Below, piece after piece: positions 21,606 through 31,644 of a stretch of DNA of 64,000 nucleotides; position 1 is the stretch's first letter; each line of letters starts with the position of its first letter. The translations under genes and the position numbers were made by a program. The notes beneath the pieces are model-generated. The model had not been told where the DNA came from. It did not search any database and worked only from the letters and a program-made list of their open reading frames with translations. This stretch comes from Macrosoma leucophasiata (lineage: Eukaryota > Arthropoda > Insecta > Lepidoptera > Hedylidae), in NCBI GenBank assembly GCA_036365455.1, contig JAWQUS010000011.1, positions 2,562,001 to 2,626,000 on the forward strand, read 5' to 3'.

Positions 21606-22361
21606 CAGCAAAAAGTAAATTTAATGTATTAAGACAAACACAATTATTTGCGGTTCGTTTCAAAGAAGTAACAAAATTTTAATAATTATGTTGATGATTA
21701 TAATAAAATGTCATAGGCCCCCATTTTGAAGAGGTTTTAGTTCTGATCTCAATATTACACCTTCAATCACGAATCACAACAACCTGGATTACAAAAATCT
21801 CTTGATCGATCCGCTGTCAGTATCGTAATAACAACGGACAGCTAATCAGTATATTTGTTGTGAGGACGCCTTTTTTAACAAATGAATCGAAGTACCGATC
21901 AAAGGTCATAATGACCTTCTGGAAATGGATTGAGTGAAAATATTGGGTTTCGTGGTTAGACACCTCCTCACATCAGTTAATAGGATTTAAACCCGAAGGT
22001 AAAAAGCATTGTCAATTTTAATTGCTATGGTCTTAGGCCAATAAGAAAGAAAGTAAATCCCAGCATTTTACATTCGACATATTATTATATTATACTGAAC
22101 ACACACAATATATGATGATAAATCGACAGTAAGTCTCCACCAAGCTACAGATGTGTCCTTCATTTACACATAAAAAAACCTCATCTGAAACAGTTACCAT
22201 CATCACCTTTACAATTGTCGCTAGATTTGTACCTTTCAAATGCAAATTGAACCGCACCTTCGGCTGTATAGAAGCTATTTCTGTTACAAATCACATCACG
22301 TTAAGCACACGACATTCGTTCAATCAGAAATCGTTCGGACGTTCTATAAACCGATTGAATT

Positions 22362-22424
22362 GGAAGACAAACACGGAAGGTCGAGTCAGCGCTTTTGGTG
22401 TAGAGTGGGTTTGATCAGAGAGCA
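22362..22424 (+). repeat. DUP4 copy 2
   Basis: Second copy of the short block at 21540-21605, offset about 820 bp. Confidence 0.5.
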
Positions 22425-22871
22425 CCTTAGAATAAAGGTAGATGAATGTTATTAAAGCTAAGATTGATTTAAATATGATGTAAATAATGGAGAATTTTAT
22501 AGTTGTTTAATTTCATTTGTGTTCTGTGGAATATGATGCGGAGGCCATATTTCTTGTATCTGGAATTTTGCCCAAAGACATGCCGACGTTGCCTAATTTT
22601 CTTCTTGCAAGAACCTGCGTTACTGACGTTGGTGACAAAATTATTTTCTTCTCTCTTCTTTTCGAGGATAAAGAACTTTTGATTTGAAGTGAGTTGAGGC
22701 TGGCCACCTAGGATTTTAATTTAAGAATGGATAATTTTAAGGCATGAAGATCTTTTGAATTCTGAGAAGAAAGTTTACTATTCGGTTTCATTCGCAGCCG
22801 TACACGTTATATTTACGGTGTGCGTAACGGTGATTTGTAAATCTGGTATCACCCACAATGTAAAAAAAAAT

Positions 22872-22922
22872 AAAATAAGGATTTGAACATTAGGAGGGTC
22901 CTAATGTTCAAATCCTTATTTT
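22872..22922. repeat. perfect 24-bp inverted repeat with a 3-nt loop
   Basis: The arms at 22872-22895 and 22899-22922 are exact complements (AAAATAAGGATTTGAACATT, then AGGA); loop GGG. Flanking A-rich and T-rich runs extend the pairing imperfectly to about 33 bp. There is no sequence divergence between the arms. Confidence 0.9.
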
Positions 22923-23511
22923 AATTTTTTTATTGACAATTTATTTAGTAAATTTTAAATACAATACTTTTAGATAATACTATACCGCATCATGAAAACC
23001 TCACGGGATTTCTCTGGGTGCCGGTGAATCGCTAATTTTAGGATTAGTGTAGTACTACATTTTAATTTATTAAAAAAGAATCATGGTTTTTGTGTTGCAT
23101 AATTTGCAACTATATGGGTAGTGTGTTGACCTTGATATGAGTTAACTCTTAAATATTTTCTTGTTATTAAAACATGAATAGTTACAAAAATAAAAAGACA
23201 AATAAAAGTAATTTTATTACACAACTTATTCATTCTGACGCCACCTGACCTATGTCTCAAATGACCCGTTCAATGCGAACCGATTGAAAGGATAAACGGC
23301 TAGTCGCAGGCCGAATAGAAAGGCTCCGGATCTGGAGGTGCGGACACTGCTTGCTTAGTGATATTGTTGTTACATTCGGCTTGTTGACTCCGGCTGATAA
23401 CTGGGGTTGCAACTGTTTCTATCTAAACCTGAAACAAGGAACAAGGCTTTACAAACAATTTAAATGATGTCATGTTTTAAGTTTTTCTGGAAGTGCTTTT
23501 ATGTTGTTTTT
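22923..23511. other. intergenic DNA, no gene seen
   Basis: Mostly AT-rich. Bases 23280-23410 are GC-richer with no recognised family or frame. Confidence 0.4.
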
Positions 23512-23785
23512 TACTGGTTGCAGAGCTCCAGTGACGGAGCTCGCGGGTGTAGGCACCTCCGCCTTACCTAATATACTTGCCGCTAAATGGTAGTGTTCAG
23601 CACTATCGTGTTTCGGTCAGGTGGTTATGTACGGCTCTGTAATTCCCGGCACAGAGGCATAACACCTTAGGCCTCAGGAGTAGTAACGCATCTATATTTT
23701 GATCTTGGTCTTTGTGTGGGTGTCTATAGGCTGCAGTCATCTGAACTGAACTGCATGCTTGTTTGCCACTTCTATTGCAAAGAAA
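23512..23785 (+). mobile_element. SINE-A (A1), full length
   Basis: Complete from ACTGGTTGCAGAGCTCC, with a deletion in the terminal region (GCAGTCATCTGAACTG). First of four alternating copies. Confidence 0.85.
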
Positions 23786-23789
23786 ATGT

Positions 23790-23872
23790 CATGAAAGTGG
23801 CAAACAAGCATGAAGTTCACATTGATGTTAAGTGATGACTGCAGCTTATAGACACATAAAGAACAGAGGTCC
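23790..23872 (-). mobile_element. SINE-A 3' fragment, inverted
   Basis: GTGGCAAACAAGCATGAAG to CTTATAGACACATAAAG, minus orientation, abutting the previous copy tail to tail. Confidence 0.8.
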
Positions 23873-24018
23873 AGCACAGAGGCATAACACCTTAGGCCTC
23901 AGAAGTAGTAACGCATCTGCATTTTGACCTCTGGTCTTTGTGTGGATGTCTATAGGCTGCAGTCATCACTTAACGTTAATGTGAGTTGCATGCTTGTTTG
24001 CCACTTTCATGTCATAAA
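23873..24018 (+). mobile_element. SINE-A (A1) 3' half
   Basis: From GCACAGAGGCATAACACC to the short A-run after TTTCATGTCAT. Confidence 0.85.
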
Positions 24019-24023
24019 AAAAG

Positions 24024-24214
24024 GTCAAAATGCAGGTGCGTTCCCACTTCTGAGGCCTAAGTTACTATACCTCTGTGCCGGAAATTACAGGGCAGTACAT
24101 TACCACCTGACCGGAACACGATAGTGCTGAACACTTCCATTTAGCAGCAAGTTTATTAGGTAATGCGGTGGTGCCTACACCCGCGAGCTCCGTCACTGGA
24201 GCTCTACCACCAGT
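24024..24214 (-). mobile_element. SINE-A (A1) 5' two-thirds, inverted
   Basis: AAGGTCAAAATGCAGGTGCG through GGAGCTCTACCACCAGT, so it keeps the 5' end but lacks the tail. It is the mirror of 23512, giving a ~700-bp block with complementary outer ends. Confidence 0.85.
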
Positions 24215-24265
24215 GTGTTCTTGGTTTGAGGTTATTTTCAAAAAAAGTATCAAATTTTTCATGGT

Positions 24266-24406
24266 GAGGTGTTAGGAATCGGCGTGTATTTATGAAGAGA
24301 ATGATGAATATAGAAGAAGTATGGGAGGTGTCTCAGGACCGGGATATCTGGCGCTCTACACTCGCTGCCAACCACGTAAGGGACTTGGCGTGAAGATACA
24401 TACATA
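24266..24406 (+). mobile_element. RTE-end
   Basis: GGAATCGGCGTGTATTTATG, then a diverged DVWRST-type C-terminus and GAAGATACATACATAG tail. Confidence 0.75.
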
Positions 24407-24711
24407 GGTACATATAATATCTTGCATAAGATCTCACTTTTGAAACTTACAAACACTTTTTTAACCACTTCACCCCCAGCATTCTGTATAGTGGAGTTCA
24501 AATATTTTTGAAGCTATTCAAACATGAACTTATGCGGGTGGAATTTTTGCCAAGATAAAAATAACCGCTCCAGATTTTCTATAAAAGTAATACGTGGGGT
24601 ATTGTACGAGGTCACTCGATCACGGTGACCTCAGGTAGGGCTGTCGATGAAAGACTAGAGGACATTTTGTAATAAAATGTATCGCTAATTGCAACGTTCG
24701 TTTGTTCGATG

Positions 24712-24828
24712 GTGGCAAACAAGCACGCAGTTCACGTTGATGTTAAGTTAGATAAATTCAGCCGGCAGTCTTTAGACGTCTACATAAAAAGGGCTATCAA
24801 AATGCAGATGCGATGCCGCTCCTGAGAC
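24712..24828 (-). mobile_element. SINE-A (A2-like) fragment
   Basis: GTGGCAAACAAGCACGCAG to GCTCCTGAGAC, minus orientation, with a rearranged middle. Confidence 0.7.
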
Positions 24829-25065
24829 TTTTTTTATGTAATAGAAGTGGCAAACAAGCATGCAGTCCACTTTGATGTTAAGTGATGACTGCAGCCTATA
24901 GACACCCACACAAAGACCAAGGTCAAAATGCAGATGCGTTACCACTCCTGAGGCCTAAGGTGTTATGCCTCTGTGCCGGAAATTACCGTACATTACCGCC
25001 CGACCGAAATACGATGATGCTGAATACTACCATTTAGCGGCAAGTAAATAAGGTAATGCGGTGTG
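24829..25065 (-). mobile_element. SINE-A (A1), 5'-truncated
   Basis: Poly-T start, then TATGTAATAGAAGTGGC through GCGGCAAGTAAATAAGG. It abuts the preceding fragment. Confidence 0.85.
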
Positions 25066-25315
25066 GTGAAAATATAACTTTAAGTATTTTTTTTCCGCAA
25101 CTGACAGCCCTGAACATTCACGCTTCACCGAGACGCAGTGGAGTGGTCGGCTCGTTCATACGTTACTTTCTATGGACGCTGTCATGAGTGAGGGCCGCGT
25201 CGAACTAACAAAATATAATGGTTTTTGTAAGCAAAGTGGTATAAAATATACTCAAAGTCAAAATGTTTATTTATCATTAAGGATTACAAAATTCTCTTTT
25301 GATACCTACCTACAG

Positions 25316-25366
25316 GTTTGTACGGAACCCTCGGTGCGCGAGTCCGACTCGCACTTTCCCGGTTTT
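25316..25366 (-). repeat. REP-S end fragment
   Basis: GTACGGAACCCTCGGTGCGC and GAGTCCGACTCGCACTTTCC form a motif also at 33115-33165 (plus), 52196-52242 (minus) and 57806 (plus). Confidence 0.6.
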
Positions 25367-25577
25367 TGTTATATTTGCATCCCACGTTGTTGGTTGTAGT
25401 ATATTGACTTCCATCCAATTACGATAACACACAGTAGCATATTATACGAGTATTTATCCTCCGGGACAACAAAGCATCGAATGAAGGTTCAAATTGTCAA
25501 AGGGATTCACTCAAATAAAAAAAGAAATAGAATATTATACATATTATAAAGCCCCGTAATAACTATTCTTATATTTC

Positions 25578-25870
25578 ACTGGTGGTAGAGCTCCAGTGAC
25601 GGAGCTCGCGGGCGAAGGCACCACCCCATTAACTAATATACTCGTACTTGCCACTAAATGGTAGTGTTCAGCACTACCGTGTTCCGGTCAGGTGGTAATG
25701 TACGGCCCTGTAATATCCGGCACAGACGCATAACACCTTACGCCTCAGAAGTGGTAACGCATCTGCATCTTGACCTTGGTCTATGTGTGGGTGTCTATAG
25801 GCTGCAGTCATCACTTAACATCCATGTGAACTGCATACTTGTTTGCCACTGCCATTACATAATAATAAAA
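25578..25870 (+). mobile_element. SINE-A (A1), full length, nested
   Basis: Complete unit ending ATTACATAATAATAAAA. AATAACTAT occurs at 25558-25566 and again at 25873-25881, a 9-bp target duplication. Eleven extra bases (TCTTATATTTC) precede the usual 5' boundary. Confidence 0.9.
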
Positions 25871-25918
25871 ATAATAACTATCAAAGAGACATGACAATTA
25901 AGGTCTCACGGGTGCCAA

Positions 25919-26262
25919 GTACAGCTAAAGTCAAGGCAACGGTTGCCCCATATAACTGTGGGAGTCATCATCTTGGTGGGGATCATGGGGTGGCGGGCCC
26001 ACCTTTTATTGTTGCAGCTGAGTGCCGAAGAAGACCGCTGCAACCATCGGCAACAGAGAAGAGGTTGACAGCGCAGCAGGACCTGGACGCCAACACCATG
26101 GCGACACGAGTCCATGGTGCCCACCTTCTCCATCACAGCCCGCAAGGGAGTGCCAAACGCCGCCCTGCAGCCGCATGGCAGAAGAAGCTGCAGCAGAGGG
26201 GGATGCCCCAGTGCTGCATCCGCGTCGCGCGAATGGTGCGCGCGAAGACCAGTGATGATGAT
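25919..26262 (+). mobile_element. GC-rich 344-bp insertion of unknown class
   Basis: Markedly GC-rich against the AT-rich surroundings. It is flanked by GGGTGCCAA at 25910-25918 and GGGTGGCAA at 26263-26271 (8/9), and its 3' end is a GATGATGAT run, as on some LINE/SINE tails. It holds the palindrome GGCAACGGTTGCC near 25936. Frames on both strands run through it but share no motif I know. I cannot assign a family. Confidence 0.6.
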
Positions 26263-26592
26263 GGGTGGCAACGCACTTGCAGTTCGACCTTTGGTTTTTG
26301 TGTAGATGTCTATAGGCTGCAGACGTCACTTAATATCTGTGTGAACTGCATGCTCGTTTGCAATCTTGGTTGCATTTTTCCCCCCTTGAATCTGCTAACA
26401 GTCTCATTTAACTATAAGCAGATAGGTGCAGTAATGGAGACGGTTGGGCGAGATAGGACTAGTGTCCCAGCTCACCATATTAAGACAGCACATTGGCTCG
26501 TTTCAGTCTACTAATTTTTGGCTGGAGCAGTGGTGCAGAGAGTGGGTTTGGGTGAGTTTTGAGACGGTCTCTGTACTTTAATGATTAGCGTT

Positions 26593-26879
26593 ACTGGTGG
26601 TAGAGCTCCTGTGACGGAACTCGCGGGCGTAGGCACCACCGCATTACCTAATATACTTGCCGCTAAATGGTAGTGTTTAGCACTATCGTGTTCCGGTCAG
26701 GTGGTAATGTACGGCTCTGTAATTTCCGGCACAGAGGCATAACACCTAATGCCTCAGGAGTGGCAGCGCACCTGCATTTTGACCTCTGGTCATTGTGTAG
26801 GTGTCTATAGGTTGCAGTCATCACTTAACATCAATGTGAACTGCATGCTTGTTTGCCACTTAAATTACATTAAAAAAAA
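26593..26879 (+). mobile_element. SINE-A (A1), full length
   Basis: ACTGGTGGTAGAGCTCCTG to TTACATTAAAAAAAA. One of the clearest complete units. Confidence 0.9.
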
Positions 26880-27077
26880 GACGTGTGGCACTCGGGGACT
26901 GCCGCGGTAAAGCTATTACATTTACATAATTATCTAAAATTATGCAAAACAAAATAAAATGCAAATAAAAGAAAAAAAAATAGAAAAATGAAACAATCAT
27001 TTTCTATTAATATTTACCACTTTTTAAATATTGAATGGAAAAACAAACAATAAAAAAAAAATTAACAAAAACAATCT

Positions 27078-27158
27078 TGGCAGCGGTGGGATTCGAACCC
27101 ACGCCTTCGAAGAGATTGGTGCCTTAAACCAGCGCCTAGACCGCTCGGCCACGCTACC
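27078..27158 (-). tRNA. tRNA-Leu (anticodon AAG), possibly functional
   Basis: On the minus strand, GGTAGCG and CGCTGCC form the acceptor stem with discriminator A. The D arm is GTGGCCGAGCGGTCTAGGCG. The anticodon loop TTAAGGC gives AAG, a class II long variable arm (ATCTCTTCGAAGGCG) follows, and the T arm is GTGGGTTCGAATCCCAC. A TTTTT run at 27067-27071 just downstream can end Pol III transcription. Against the insect tRNA-Leu(AAG) I remember, the D loop lacks one base and the anticodon stem has a C-A mismatch. It is single copy here and sits in no SINE. No intron. Confidence 0.8.
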
Positions 27159-27159
27159 C

Positions 27160-27690
27160 ACGAGGTCGGACGGCGAAATTATACATGACTTTCTTTAAAT
27201 GAGTTTGAAATTTGTAATCCGGTAAAGCGTCCGGTTTTTTGCGTTACAGAATTTCTGAATTCGGGCCCCGCGCTCAATGCCCGCGATAGAAGCTATGCAA
27301 TAGCTTAAAAAAATGTATATCACACTTAAGTTATGAGTGTTTATAAAAAGCAACCAGAGTTTCATTTCCAAAAAAGTAGGTCCTGAGTAACTCTTACCAA
27401 TCCTGAGAATTGTGTATACGGTACAGCTTTCTAGAACAAATTCAAAAATTGTTTGCACGTAATCCGTGTATTTGACAAAATTGCGATACGCGAAGACAAT
27501 ACATACCAATTAAACTCCATCCATTTCAATTGGCACCCGGACAAAGGTTAATCGAGCGCCATTGTTTGAACATTGGCGATTGGATTCGGCAAAAATATGA
27601 ACGGATACCAAATTTGTGGAGCTAGAAACTGATGCAGGATAGTTTATATACCTAAGAAGATTTTACAATTGTAGTAGAAGTAACTTTACA
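27160..27690. other. intergenic DNA, no gene seen
   Basis: The minus-strand frame at 27195-27509 (104 residues) has no motif and could be chance. Confidence 0.4.
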
Positions 27691-27765
27691 TCTATACAAA
27701 CGAATAAAATTGGAGTGTCTGTTTGTAATATAAAAATAACCGCTTTTTACTAAATTTATATATAT
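27691..27765 (+). mobile_element. Helitron 5' end only (HEL)
   Basis: TCTATACAAACGAATAAAAT to CCGCTTTTTACTAAAT matches the start of the copy at 47542. It is followed by unrelated AT-rich DNA. Confidence 0.75.
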
Positions 27766-27867
27766 GTTCAAATATATGTAATGTAATAAAATAATGTATA
27801 ATATGTCAAAAATGTTACCTTTGCTCCAAACCAGAAATCTAACTTCTCATATTTCTTTATTAAAAAA

Positions 27868-28189
27868 CTAGCTGTGCCCGCGACTTCGTCCGTGTGAGAA
27901 TTTATGATTGTTCAGTATCTACCCGGGCGAAGACGTAGGCGCAGCTAGTATTAAAATAGTTTAAGTTACTCCTTATTACATAAGCTATCTGCCAGTGAAA
28001 GTCCCATCAAAATCGGTAAATCCGTGCCCGAGATTAGCGGGAACAAATAGACAGACAGACAGACTGACAAAAATTGTAAAAAATGTTGTTTTAGTATATG
28101 TACCGTGTAAACATACCTCACAGCCTTTAGTAAAAAGAGGTTATTTTTATATTACAAACAGACAATCCAATTTTACTTATTTGTATAGA
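27868..28189 (-). mobile_element. non-autonomous Helitron (HEL), complete
   Basis: On the minus strand it starts TCTATACAAATAAG and ends GACGAAGTCGCGGGCACAG followed by CTAG. It carries a CTGT-rich tract near 28060 and a second, internal CTAG-type end near 27945. No Rep/helicase coding. Similar to 47542-47873. Confidence 0.85.
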
Positions 28190-28854
28190 TTCCAAGTAAA
28201 CCTTAACAAACAAAAAAGTTCTTCATAGTTACCTACACGGTTATTAAATTTAACGCGTACAAACACCGCAAACAAAATATCCACAACAACAACAGACAGT
28301 AATCCATCGATATCTGATTTGGCCTAATAAAACCAAAACTTGTATCATTAAATCCACCATTTCTTTTTATGCGACGCAAACAAAAAAACAGGGTGAATTT
28401 CCCCCGTAGTTGCTACAAGCCAAAACAAACGTGGATTCTAAACGCAAAATTGCCCAAATAAATTCAATACTGAGTCACAGATAGGAGGGATTCATGACGC
28501 ATTAGTGTAAGTGAGATTTATTCAACAAATGCGATCGTTTGAAAATTGCTGAATTGTTTTAGGCCTTTAGCACTTTTGTAGGGTGCCAGCTGTTCCTAAA
28601 ACGTTTCTAGAAGTTTCTAAAACTTCGAAGTAACGTAGGTTTGTTTATTTTCTAAGAACAATTTCACCTCTGTAATTCGCCTTTACTTATTTATTTTAGA
28701 ATCCATCTATATTTTAGAATATAATATATCAAATCAATTCTTCCTGTTATCTGTGTTTTGGTGTACAATAAACTAATAAAGTATAATTTTAAAAAATAAC
28801 TTAAATAGTTACTTACTTGCTATTATTGTATACACGACAACCAACCTACCCATA
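28190..28854. other. intergenic DNA, no gene seen
   Basis: AT-rich with no recognised repeat. Confidence 0.4.
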
Positions 28855-29078
28855 GGCGCACCGCGGACACTCCGCCAAAATTCCATACAAACGCTTAATT
28901 TGGTCTCTATTACACAGACCTCAATCAGTGACGTGTATTTACACGTGGGTCTGTATGCGTAGCACGTAGAAAATACCAACCGTCGCCCATAAGAGGAGAG
29001 GAGGTTGGGTGATGCTGGGAAATCGGGCGGGACATTGAAGTGACCATTCTATACGTAGTATTATTACATATTCTCTGA
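28855..29078 (-). mobile_element. REP-L copy 3
   Basis: CGCACCGCGGACACTCCGCC to TTACATATTCTCTG, minus orientation, with the ACGTGTATTTACACGT hairpin intact. Confidence 0.8.
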
Positions 29079-29092
29079 CGGCGCGACTAACC

Positions 29093-29250
29093 GCTTCTTC
29101 ATTTCTTTAGAATGCATTCAATACTGTATAACAAAGTGTTGCAACTATGACAATTGTGAAGAATGTCAAGGCAACTTAAATGTCATGGAAAGGTCGGAAT
29201 TTGTAATTTGATTAATGTTCTAGATGCCAGCTTTCATTAGGTCGTCTGTG
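29093..29250 (+). repeat. DUP5 copy 1
   Basis: Shares TTAGAATGCATTCAATA.TGTA and GACAATTGTGAAGAATGTCA with 30224-30380. Confidence 0.75.
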
Positions 29251-29507
29251 TGCTTAGTTGCTCAATAAAGAAATTTCGTGATTCTATTTTCACTCTGTTC
29301 CAAACAATATCATAATATAGTAATTCGTTTTGGGATATCACGTAAATGCGTTACCGTGGGATTAAGCTTCGAGACTTGGGGATTTGCTGTAGTAGTTTTA
29401 CCTAAGTGTAATACAACAGTACAACCTTCGTGCTGAGACTAAGGACACAACAATAATGTGTCGAAAAAACTGTATGAAGTATATAATATGGAGTAAAGCA
29501 AAAAAAG

Positions 29508-29867
29508 AAGCGCATATGGCCTCGCTGCTGGTGTAGATTGGAAGCGATCTACTCGGTGAAGCGATACGGGCGCGGTCGGGTGTGTGATGGGTGACCGTGT
29601 GCAAATTAAAATGCGCGTTTCCGTGCTTAAAAAGGCACGTTAAGCCGTCGGTCCCGGTTGCAATCGATAGATAGCAGTCGTTTAACCTTGTCGGAGGCCT
29701 TATGGGGTAGTTTGAAAACATCCGACAACGAGTTGGCCACTAACCCTTATCTTCACCTACCCGCGTTGGAGCAGCGTGGTGGAGTAAGCTCCAGGCCTCG
29801 TTCCAAGAAGGGGAGAAACACGTACCCAGCAGTGGGATGTATCAAGGGTTTCCATTATTATTATTAT
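29508..29867 (+). mobile_element. SINE-5S, full length with 14-bp target duplications
   Basis: TAAAGCAAAAAAAG occurs at 29494-29507 and 29868-29881 and fixes the ends of a 360-bp element. The head aligns by eye with insect 5S rRNA as I remember it: GCGATCTACTCGGTGAAGCG near box A, ACGGGCGCGGTCGG at the intermediate element, GATGGGTGACCG at box C. That order is the internal Pol III promoter of 5S genes, and 5S-headed SINEs are the SINE3 class. The body (CCAGCAGTGGGATGTATCAA) ends in an (ATT)n tail, probably shared with a partner LINE. Confidence 0.8.
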
Positions 29868-30223
29868 TAAAGCAAAAAAAGTTCGACTTCAAGTCAAAGT
29901 AAAGTCGTGGTGCGGTGTGAATCTCACTTGAAGTTCACTTTGGTTTTGCAAATTGAATCTCAATTTAGAATAATATAAAATATTTTAATTATATAAAACT
30001 AACTATTTATGCAGCTATGATAACAGTTTGGTATACCAAGTATTTTAAATCAGGCAGTAAACAATAAACTAAAATTCAAAGTGAAATCTGAACAATTGAT
30101 ATGCGATATAAGAAAGTTACCAGAACAAGTTGCGCTCCGATAATTGTGTATGAATCGATTTTCCATAGATAAAGAATGGAAACCGGGACAGCGCATTCAT
30201 CGTATGTAGGTCTGTATTCAATG

Positions 30224-30380
30224 GTGCGACTATTTTATTAGAATGCATTCAATATTGTACTCGTACGGTACGTATACAAAGCAAACTGTTGTAACTTTGA
30301 CAATTATGAAGAATGTCATGGAACGGTATCTGTAATTTAATAAAGGTTCTATGGCATTTTTGAAATTGAAATTATGGTTC
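30224..30380 (+). repeat. DUP5 copy 2
   Basis: Direct duplicate of 29093-29250, offset ~1.13 kb. SINE-5S lies between the two copies. Confidence 0.75.
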
Positions 30381-30851
30381 TGGTTTGGTTCATCCTGCTT
30401 ATTTATTTTCATTAAATGTTTATATTAAAGTAAACAAGTAATGCATCATTACGAAGTGATGAGTGGTTTCAATGGGGATGTTGAATAGCCATGAAGTCAC
30501 ATATTTTTATAATTTCATATGAAAGCGACTTGCATATGGAATATAAAGATATAAATCGATGAAAAATTACGAAAATCGGAGTAGATTCGTATGAGACAGA
30601 AGGACTTAAGCAAAATCTGTGAAATTTACAATTAACTTTAAAATTAAAATTATTTAACTTTTAGATTGTATAATTGCAACAACTTACTAAAAATAATGTT
30701 TGTGCAAAAACGCAGTGTTGACAGCGATATTATCATATTGTTTGATTTCACCATACAATTCACGGGTGTTTTTACCACGCGTGACGTCATAATATACAGT
30801 CACTTTTCTTTAAGCCGTTTGAGTCAGTTTCACAACTCCCAACGTTTTGAA

Positions 30852-31476
30852 CATAGAGCAACACGGGCCACCGGCCGCGGCGGACCGGAGGGGAGTAGCC
30901 ATATGCAAGCTTTCCCCTCTGTCATAGTACAAGCCCAAATGGTCCCACTCCTACCGCCCAGATGTTTTAATGTGTGCTTGAAATTGTTTATGTATTTTGT
31001 TAAAGTCAAGGTGTGAGTTCTGTAGTAATATACGATTTTTGTAGTATGTGTGTGTATCACACGTAGTTTCCCCCCCAAAAAATTACAGACTGTTCATAGC
31101 GTTCTGTGTGTTTTTTACTGGTGGTAGAGCTCCAGTGACGGAGCTCGCGGGCGTAGGCACCACCGCATTACCTGATTTACTTGCCGCTAAATGGTAGTGT
31201 TCAGCACTATCGTGTTCCGGTCAGGTGGTAATGTACGGCCCTGTAATTTCCGGCACAGAGGCATAACACCTTAGGCCTCAGGAGTGGTAACGCATTTGCA
31301 TTTTGACCTTGGTCTTTGTGTGGGTGTCTATAGGCTGCAGTCATCACTTAACATCAATGTGAACTGTATGCATGCTTGCCACTTCAATTACATAAAAAAA
31401 AAATAGCTTGCATCGGTAATAAGCGCTATGGCTATTCCGGTCCACCGCGGCGGCCGGTGGCCCTTGTTGCTCTATG
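30852..31476. mobile_element. MITE-5 (hAT-like) carrying a SINE-A insertion
   Basis: Terminal inverted repeats CATAGAGCAACACGGGCCAC and its near-complement extend through GCGGCGGACCGGA and, with indels, to AGTAGCCATA. Flanks are GTTTTGAA (30844-30851) and CTTTTGAA (31477-31484), an 8-bp duplication with one change, as hAT elements make. Without the SINE-A copy at 31117-31403 the element is about 340 bp. No transposase. Confidence 0.75.
31117..31403 (+). mobile_element. SINE-A (A1), full length, nested in MITE-5
   Basis: ACTGGTGGTAGAGCTCC through TTACATAAAAAAAAAA. It is younger than MITE-5 because it interrupts it. Confidence 0.9.
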
Positions 31477-31644
31477 CTTTTGAATCATCATATTTTAAAA
31501 ACTATTCGGTAATAAGATGTTTTAAAGATAAAACTTTCTGTATTTTTGACCGACTTCGAAAAAAAGGAGTACGTTTCACAATTCGTCCGGATCTTTTTTT
31601 CTTACCTATACTTTTTGAGATAATATTAAAATACTTCTCAACAT

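Larger units (their letters stand above)
25551..26372 (+). mobile_element. SINE-A (A2) broken by two insertions
   Basis: Three pieces of one A2 copy: 25551-25566 (GCCCCGTAATAACTAT), 25873-25918 (AATAACTATCAAAGAGACAT to GGTGCCAA) and 26263-26372 (GGGTGGCAACGCACTTGC to ATGCTCGTTTGC). A full A1 unit fills the first gap and a GC-rich unknown fills the second. Confidence 0.8.

Noticed and set aside
25843..26514. 223-residue open frame, the longest after the LINE
   Set aside because: It runs across SINE-A, the GC-rich insert and SINE-A again. Junctions of unrelated repeats in one frame mean chance openness, helped by high GC.
27195..27509. 104-residue minus-strand frame
   Set aside because: No recognisable domain, AT-biased composition, no neighbouring exon signals.
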